A stretch of DNA of 8,103 nucleotides from Phycisphaerae bacterium (lineage in GTDB: Bacteria > Planctomycetota > Phycisphaerae > UBA1845 > PWPN01). Position numbers and translations under genes: made by a program. Below, in pieces: positions 1 through 4,165 of the stretch. Under the pieces are notes generated by a model. That model did not search any database, was not told the DNA's origin, and was given only the letters and a program-made list of their open reading frames with translations. The stretch is taken from positions 1 through 8,103 of the forward strand of contig DAOOIV010000164.1 in NCBI GenBank assembly GCA_035384605.1, in the 5' to 3' direction. Every line of letters starts with the position of its first letter. Position 1 is the stretch's first letter.

Positions 1-50
1 TAAGTCATTGTGATTTCGACGTTGTTCATCCGGATCTCGGCATTGGTCAT
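1..50 (-). CDS. Putative start of an unidentified gene, running off the window
   Basis: An open frame on the minus strand begins with ATG at 50-48 and reads MTNAEIRMNNVEITMT before leaving the window. An AAGG Shine-Dalgarno-like stretch (61-64 region, read on the minus strand as GTAAGG) lies about eight bases upstream. That site belongs to the edge of the dispersed repeat at 51-134. Sixteen residues are too few to assign a family. The gene would be co-directional with rpmE but separated from it by a strong terminator, so it should have its own promoter. It may be a chance frame. Confidence 0.35.
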   Translation of the reverse strand, partial: MTNAEIRMNNVEITMT

Positions 51-134
51 TTAGAACCTTACGGCCAGACATCTGTGCGGCTTGCGCGCATGTTTCTGGA
101 TCGCCAGACGTTTGGGTTGCGGCCCGCCTTAGGC
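51..134 (+). repeat. Dispersed ~95-bp repeat, copy 1 (internally deleted)
   Basis: The stretch starting TTAGAACCTTACGGC matches 2349-2447 in the same orientation (about 85% identical over the first 77 bases by hand alignment) and 7009-7102 in reverse. Relative to copy 2 it lacks about 15 bases between two CCGC tetramers, a deletion that joins GGCCCGC directly to CTTAGGC. It lies between the rpmE terminator and the putative gene at 1-50. No protein is suggested; the element is intergenic in all three places. Confidence 0.85.
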
Positions 135-161
135 CGCAGTCAAACAATCGGCCAAGCCCCG

Positions 162-214
162 AAAAAAAACACCCCGGACTGATCGCGACCTGCGTTCGCT
201 GTCAATCCGAGGTG
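162..214 (-). terminator. Intrinsic terminator of rpmE
   Basis: On the minus strand a 13-bp stem (arms at 214-202 and 182-170, with two G-U pairs) closes a 19-base loop and is followed at once by eight T residues (169-162). This is a textbook rho-independent terminator, 86 bases after the rpmE stop codon. Confidence 0.88.
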
Positions 215-299
215 GATGGATATAACACAGCGCCAAGCGGGCCGCACGACCGCCGATGCGCGCCTCCAAAGTAGCGGCATCGGCTCCACCGTGCGCAAG

Positions 300-542
300 C
301 TAGGCCTTAGACTTGGCTTTCTCCTGCCTGGTCTTGGTAAAGTAGTTGCCGCCGAACTTCTTCGTGAATCGCTCGACACGGCCTGCGCTGTCGACAAACT
401 TCTCCTGCCCCGAAAAGAACGGATGACAATTCGAGCAAATCTCGACCTTCAGCTCGGGCTTGGTCGAGCGGGTCTTGAATGTGTTCCCGCAGCCACAAGT
501 AACCGTGCAATCCACGTATTTGGGATGAATATTGTCCTTCAT
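300..542 (-). CDS. rpmE: 50S ribosomal protein L31, zinc-binding type
   Basis: An 80-residue protein with the full L31 pattern: it opens MKDNIHPKY, has GCGNTFKTRST, and continues through CSNCHPFF and GRVERF to a lysine-rich tail. The four zinc-ribbon cysteines are present (C16, C18, C36, C39), so this is the C+ form that needs zinc, not the zinc-free paralogue. L31 sits on the large subunit at the central protuberance and bridges to the small subunit. The ATG at 542 is chosen because GAGGA lies about ten bases upstream. The in-frame TTG five codons earlier lacks such a site and would add non-family residues. It is monocistronic: a strong terminator follows at 162-214. A weak promoter-like pair, TTGCAT then TAAGCT with a 16-base spacer, occurs upstream on the minus strand near 590-615, but it is not convincing. 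Confidence 0.96.
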   Translation of the reverse strand: MKDNIHPKYVDCTVTCGCGNTFKTRSTKPELKVEICSNCHPFFSGQEKFVDSAGRVERFTKKFGGNYFTKTRQEKAKSKA

Positions 543-744
543 AGGCGCCGTCCTCAACGCGTTCTCTGTCTACAGGGATCCTAGACCTGTTAGCTTACGT
601 TTCGGCCATCCAAATGCAAGCGGCCAAGGAACCGACCGTTCTCGGACCATCGAAGACCTTTGTCCGTCCCGGGTGGGCGTCACAAGGCATACAACCGATT
701 CATGAAATACTAAGTGCATATGATATCAGAAGTTATGCTCGAAA

Positions 745-759
745 TGGCGGTTCGCCGCC
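745..759 (-). terminator. Short hairpin after the LemA operon, weak terminator candidate
   Basis: GGCGG (746-750), TTCG loop and CCGCC (755-759) form a perfect 5-bp hairpin 25 bases past the LemA stop codon. On the minus strand it is followed only by ATTT, so termination would be weak. The rest of the 543-783 spacer shows no gene. Confidence 0.3.
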
Positions 760-783
760 CTCTACCCACCGCCCCACGCGCCG

Positions 784-1374
784 TCAGAACTGCACCCTGA
801 CCGGTTCGCGAACCAGCGCATCCTCGATCTCGAAGTACTCCCGCTTGCCGAAGCCGAAGCTGGATGCGATCAGATTTGACGGAAACACGTCAATTCGGTT
901 GTTCAGATCTCGTACGTTGGCGTTGTAGAACCGCCTTGACCGTTGGATGCGGTCCTCCGTGTTCGCCAGTTCCTCCTGCAAGTGCAAGAAGTTCTCGTTG
1001 GCCTTCAGTTGCGGGTAGCTCTCTGCCAAAGCAAAGACCTGCCTGAGGGCCCCCACGAGCACGTTCTCGTCCTTGGCCTGGGATTCGGGCGAGCCGTGGT
1101 TCTCCATCGCGATGTTTCGCGCTTTGATCACCCGTTCGAGAGTCTCCTTTTCATGGACCGCGTAGCCCTTCACGCACTCAACAAGATTCGGAATCAGGTC
1201 ATAACGCCGTCGGAGTTCGGTATCGATGTCCGCCCACGATTCGTCGCAGGCATTCCTTGCCCGCACTAAACCGTTGTACATCGCCGCAACAATGACCAAC
1301 AGGAATAGGACCAAGCCGCCGCCGATCAACACCGAAACAAGGCCCCCGTTCTCTGCCAGAAGCATCCCGTTCAT
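784..1374 (-). CDS. lemA: LemA family membrane-anchored protein
   Basis: A 196-residue protein of normal LemA length. Residues about 13-32 form one hydrophobic N-terminal helix (a membrane anchor), followed by the family core: YNGLVRARN, ESWADIDTELRRRYDLIPNL, VKGYAVHE, then AESYPQLKANENF and the RSRRFYNANVRDLNN region, ending with FPSN...FGFGKREYF. LemA proteins form a helical bundle outside the anchor. Their biochemical role is not settled. The start ATG overlaps the stop of the upstream gene by one base (TGATG), and an AAGGGG purine run lies about nine bases before it, so the two genes are very probably translationally coupled. An in-frame ATG three codons in (1365) is an alternative start. 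LemA next to a DUF3137-type protein is a recurring pairing, which supports both calls. Confidence 0.94.
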   Translation of the reverse strand: MNGMLLAENGGLVSVLIGGGLVLFLLVIVAAMYNGLVRARNACDESWADIDTELRRRYDLIPNLVECVKGYAVHEKETLERVIKARNIAMENHGSPESQAKDENVLVGALRQVFALAESYPQLKANENFLHLQEELANTEDRIQRSRRFYNANVRDLNNRIDVFPSNLIASSFGFGKREYFEIEDALVREPVRVQF

Positions 1375-2072
1375 CAGTCCACCCCTTTCATCTCGCGAAG
1401 CAGGTATCGCGGCAACCGATCCAGGATGCCCACAAGAACCTGCAAAGCATCTTCGTAATCCCTGACGCTGAACCGATCTGATCGATAGGCCATTACATGA
1501 GGACCATGCATTTCGATCGAAAAAGCGGGCATCGACAAGAGGAACTCCATCGTCTCCTGATGAAGCACGTCAAAGGCCCACTTCCTATCGGGGCCCTGGA
1601 CATGAAACCGCCTGGAAAACTCGCTGGACTCGAAATCGATGTCGTCAAAGCCCAAAAACTCGCTTATTCTGTCAAAGATTCCCTCCGGCCGTATGGACAA
1701 AGACTGAAGCGGCAACCCTGTGTGAACCACTATCGCCGAAAAGTGGTGGTGATGCGTGTTCTTGCCGCTCCCCGTCCGATAGTGGTAGTCAAAGCCACAG
1801 ATGCGCCAGTTGCGCTCCTGCCCCTCCATGATGTTGTAGGCATAGCGGTTTGCCCCCCGCTCGAGGCAAGGAAACGAACCGAACCGATAGCTGATTTCCG
1901 GATCGCGGTCTGGACTGAAACTCCAGCCCCGCTGACGGGCCATCGCCTCCAGTTCCTGCCTCCGCTTCTGACCCTGGAGGTAACCGAAGATCCCCAGCGC
2001 CGCGGCCGCCACGACGAACAGGACAAACACGAACCCGCCGGACCCAAGTGTTGTCGAGGCTGCATGGAACAT
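1374..2072 (-). CDS. Membrane-anchored DUF3137-like protein, first gene of the LemA operon
   Basis: A 232-residue protein with one strongly hydrophobic segment at about residues 13-33, then a soluble domain. The segment FDYHYRTGSGKNTHHHHFSA and the later run with IDFES, EFSRRFHV and AFDVLHQETMEFL resemble the DUF3137 pattern seen in proteins encoded beside LemA; no enzymatic motif is visible. The four consecutive histidines (about residues 108-111) are natural and could bind metal, but that is speculative. The ATG at 2072 is preferred because the anchor follows directly. A GTG at 2174 keeps the frame open and would add 34 hydrophilic residues, so the start is not certain, and the Shine-Dalgarno at 2072 is weak. 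It overlaps lemA by one base and should share its transcript. Function is unknown. Confidence 0.8.
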   Translation of the reverse strand: MFHAASTTLGSGGFVFVLFVVAAAALGIFGYLQGQKRRQELEAMARQRGWSFSPDRDPEISYRFGSFPCLERGANRYAYNIMEGQERNWRICGFDYHYRTGSGKNTHHHHFSAIVVHTGLPLQSLSIRPEGIFDRISEFLGFDDIDFESSEFSRRFHVQGPDRKWAFDVLHQETMEFLLSMPAFSIEMHGPHVMAYRSDRFSVRDYEDALQVLVGILDRLPRYLLREMKGVD

Positions 2073-2315
2073 CGCCGTGCTATGACCACTCCGCCAAGAG
2101 CCAATGACCGCGTGGCGGCCCGACCGGCCATCCTCCTCTGGCTCGTTGTATCGACCATGACCTCCGACGTCCACTAGAATCCCACGAGAATCCTATAATC
2201 GGTCCTCCGTACCCGCACCCAAAAAGCCGTCCAGCCCGCTCGACCCCGCGCATTGTCGCTGGTCCTCTGCAACGCAGCCAAAGCGAAGACTCCGGTCCAA
2301 AATCGTCCTTCTCGC
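2073..2315. other. Spacer upstream of the LemA operon, no gene seen
   Basis: This stretch must hold the operon promoter on the minus strand, but no convincing -35/-10 pair was found. A perfect TATAAT occurs on the plus strand (2194-2199) without a good -35, and the same bases read TATAGG on the minus strand. The frames crossing it have no family features. Confidence 0.5.
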
Positions 2316-2344
2316 TTGTCCAACCGGCCAACTGCCTGTATACT
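2316..2344 (+). promoter_or_regulatory. Promoter-like site at the edge of repeat copy 2
   Basis: TTGTCC (2316-2321) and TATACT (2339-2344) are separated by exactly 17 bases, a good sigma-70-type pair. Transcription would start near 2351, essentially at the first base of the dispersed repeat. It could serve a repeat-derived RNA or the small gene at 2748. The other two repeat copies lack an obvious equivalent. Confidence 0.35.
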
Positions 2345-2348
2345 ACGC

Positions 2349-2447
2349 TTAGAACCTTACGGCTGGACATCTGTGCGGCTTACGCGCATGTTTGCGGATC
2401 CCAGTGCGCTTGGGTTGCGGCCCGCAAAAAGGCGGTCCGCCTTAGGC
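2349..2447 (+). repeat. Dispersed ~95-bp repeat, copy 2 (full length)
   Basis: Matches 51-134 in the same orientation and 7009-7102 in reverse. It retains the block GGCCCGCAAAAAGGCGG that copy 1 has lost and copy 3 keeps. GC-rich inverted stretches at its 3' end (GCGGCCCGC; GGCGGTCCGCC) suggest structure in RNA. Confidence 0.85.
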
Positions 2448-2681
2448 TCTACGGCTCTTCGAATGCGTCCGTTCCAGACAGAGTCAGCCGCCGGAAAGGT
2501 GCCGAGCGCGGCAAAAGCGGATCATTGCTCGACGCGAGCGCGATGAGGCGGTCGCCTTCTGGATGATTGCGAAGATCACCCGGCGAGGGAACACCGGGTT
2601 ACGATCGAGAATGGCATCAGGCATATGGGGACCTGCGATCCACCCGTCGTTGGTCCTGCAGGGGTCGGCGCGGAATACTCC

Positions 2682-2716
2682 CGCCGCCCCGGGCGGCGCA
2701 TCACCTGGCAAGGTGA
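2682..2716 (+). promoter_or_regulatory. Two hairpins in the leader of the small orphan gene
   Basis: CGCCGCC (2682-2688) pairs with GGCGGCG (2692-2698), a 7-bp stem with a 3-base loop. TCACCT (2701-2706) pairs with AGGTGA (2711-2716) around a GGCA loop. They end 18 bases before the Shine-Dalgarno of the gene at 2748 and could influence its translation or mRNA stability. This is only a structural observation. Confidence 0.35.
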
Positions 2717-2747
2717 AGCGCAACCGCACATCTTGGAGGTTTCTCAC

Positions 2748-2981
2748 ATGGCGACCTTTGGTTTCTCATCATCCCCGCAGACGGCAGCGGACAAGACCGA
2801 AGTCAAATACCTGACGGCAAAGGAGACGATCGGCGACGCCGAGTGCCGGATCGTCCTCAAACAGGACTCGTCCGGTCAATTCCGCGAGGTCGAACTGACG
2901 CCCATCGGCACTGCCTCGAAGGAGCGAGCCGACAAGTCGACACATACAGACAAATCCTATTATGTAGACGCGTTCAAATAA
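2748..2981 (+). CDS. Small hypothetical protein, 77 residues
   Basis: A short gene beginning MATFGFSSSPQ at an ATG preceded by a strong GGAGG (2735-2739) with an 8-base spacer, the best ribosome-binding site in the window. The protein is hydrophilic and charged, has no membrane segment or signal peptide, contains one cysteine (in the AECRIVLKQD stretch), and ends YYVDAFK before TAA. The alternating pattern in the middle (CRIVLKQDSSGQFREVELTPIG) could form beta strands. No family is recognised. It stands alone, with gene-free DNA on both sides, and the frame extends upstream only through unlikely starts. The Shine-Dalgarno and amino-acid composition make it more likely real than chance. Confidence 0.62.
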   Translation: MATFGFSSSPQTAADKTEVKYLTAKETIGDAECRIVLKQDSSGQFREVELTPIGTASKERADKSTHTDKSYYVDAFK

Positions 2982-3009
2982 CCCGTTCAAGCTGAAAAAA
3001 CGCGCGTCC

Positions 3010-3033
3010 TGCCGCGCACCAGACGGCGCGGCA
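3010..3033. terminator. GC-rich hairpin after the small gene
   Basis: TGCCGCGC (3010-3017) and GCGCGGCA (3026-3033) form a perfect 8-bp stem with an 8-base loop, 29 bases after the stop of the 77-residue gene. No T tract follows on the plus strand. On the minus strand a run of six T residues (2995-3000 region) lies some ten bases beyond it. Terminator activity is uncertain. Confidence 0.35.
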
Positions 3034-3088
3034 ACCCGGAAACAGAACGGTGACGAGAACAGGTAGCCACCACGTTGACCACGGCTGT

Positions 3089-3147
3089 CGCGGGCCCGGC
3101 CATCACCCAGTGCATCCGGCCGGGCGCCGTTCCAGGACGGGCCCGCG
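3089..3147. repeat. Perfect 10-bp inverted repeat
   Basis: CGCGGGCCCG (3089-3098) is the exact reverse complement of CGGGCCCGCG (3138-3147), separated by 39 GC-rich bases. It would give a long stem-loop in DNA or RNA. The surrounding stretch 3034-3306 contains no gene that can be supported. Confidence 0.5.
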
Positions 3148-3306
3148 CGCGATGTCCGCCATCCACAACCTCAACCACACGACCCCGCGATCGCGATATC
3201 CGGTATTTGCCCCGTGTCGGATTTCGGCCATGCTGTACGAAGTGGCTGAGCACCGTCACGCCAGGACCGACTGCCAACAACCCCCGAAGTGCTCGGGACA
3301 CGACAC

Positions 3307-3703
3307 ATTTCTGACCCGCTACCGGACAATGGACCCGTGACAGAAGCGGCGGCACGCCACGCGGCTGACCCGGTTGTCGTGAACGCAAGCCGAAAGCAGA
3401 CCGCTTCAGCGGTCTTTCCCGAAGGGCAAACAAGCCGGCCGTTTGACGACTGGTTCACGGTCGGCCAATTCACCCCTTCACTGTGTTACCCCATCAAGCC
3501 CGTTTTAACAGGCCTGTCCTTGTCAGTTAAGCCCATTGAAACGGGCTGAGACCACAGAAAGGAAGAACAACCGCGGGCGACCACCAACCGGCCGTACAAC
3601 GGCCGGCCTATCAGCCCATCTTTGGCGGGAAAACCCGCTGAACGGCCTTGATCGCCCAACCTGCACCGGTCCGCATGCCCGCCCAGACGGTCACGCACCC
3701 CCG
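3307..3703 (+). repeat. Left arm of a long inverted repeat (copy A)
   Basis: This block matches the reverse complement of 7380-7764 almost throughout (roughly 80-85% by eye with small indels). Best-conserved parts are GAACGCAAGCCGAAAGCAG, the hairpin ACCGCT-TC-AGCGGT (near 3400-3415), and GGGCTGAGACCACAGAAAGG. Internal hairpins include CCGGCCGT-ACA-ACGGCCGG (3588-3606). Two hairpins intact in copy B are damaged here by single changes (CCCGTTTTAACAGG; CCCATTGAAACGGG). Open frames across it are conserved no better than the DNA and begin at TTG without a ribosome site, so it is treated as non-coding. Confidence 0.88.
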
Positions 3704-3727
3704 GACAATCGCTACATCTGCCACCGC

Positions 3728-3761
3728 TTGACATCCTCCACCCCCCGTGGTAGGAGATTAC
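3728..3761. mobile_element. Possible remnant of an IS200/IS605-type element end
   Basis: CTTGACATCCTCC followed by a C-rich run, GTGG and AGGAGATTAC resembles the TTGACATCCTCCCC...GGGGATT hairpin end that I associate with IS200/IS605-type elements. The stem here is poor (CTCC with GGAG only) and no tnpA or tnpB reading frame follows, so at most this is a relic. Confidence 0.22.
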
Positions 3762-4165
3762 GCCCGCTTGGCAGGTGTGGCGAGGCCGCGCGGCACGCCC
3801 TGGCGCACTCCGGGTATGCCCTCTGCCCCGCGGCAGGGCGTCGCGAGAAACATCCGCGATCCCCGCATAGATGAATGGAAAGCGCATCGGTTGTCGACCG
3901 GGCTGACTGCTGATCGGGAAAGGCACGTTGCGTACAGGCAGGAGTCCTCCCGAGCCAAATGCATGCCCGCCGGCAAACCCGAGTGCGGTGAGATGACGCT
4001 CGCCCGGGCAGCTTTCGGGCCGCCTTCAGCACGATCAGCCACCGAACAAGCCGTGCTGAAATTGGAAGAGTGGACAAGCAAGATCGAAGTGTGTGACGGT
4101 TGCTGAATCCTGACGTGACTGACCTTCACAAGACGGTGAACACAACGGTGAAAGGAAACATTCAA
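3762..4165. other. Spacer upstream of the enolase-fusion gene, no gene seen
   Basis: About 400 bases with no supportable gene on either strand. The promoter for the gene at 4166 should lie here or in the left repeat arm, but no clear -35/-10 pair was found. ACGGTGAA occurs twice, 12 bases apart (4133-4140 and 4145-4152), just before the Shine-Dalgarno. Confidence 0.5.

Noticed and set aside
1497..2177. 226-codon plus-strand frame opposite the LemA partner gene
   Set aside because: No family features; the minus-strand frame has the membrane anchor, family-like motifs and coupling to lemA.
2194..2199. Perfect TATAAT on the plus strand
   Set aside because: No acceptable -35 at 16-18 bases and no gene within 500 bases downstream.
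3536..3874. Plus-strand frame beginning MKRAETTERK, shared with the other repeat arm
   Set aside because: Changes between the two arms fall at all codon positions and alter many residues, the start is TTG, and the frame diverges where the repeat ends.
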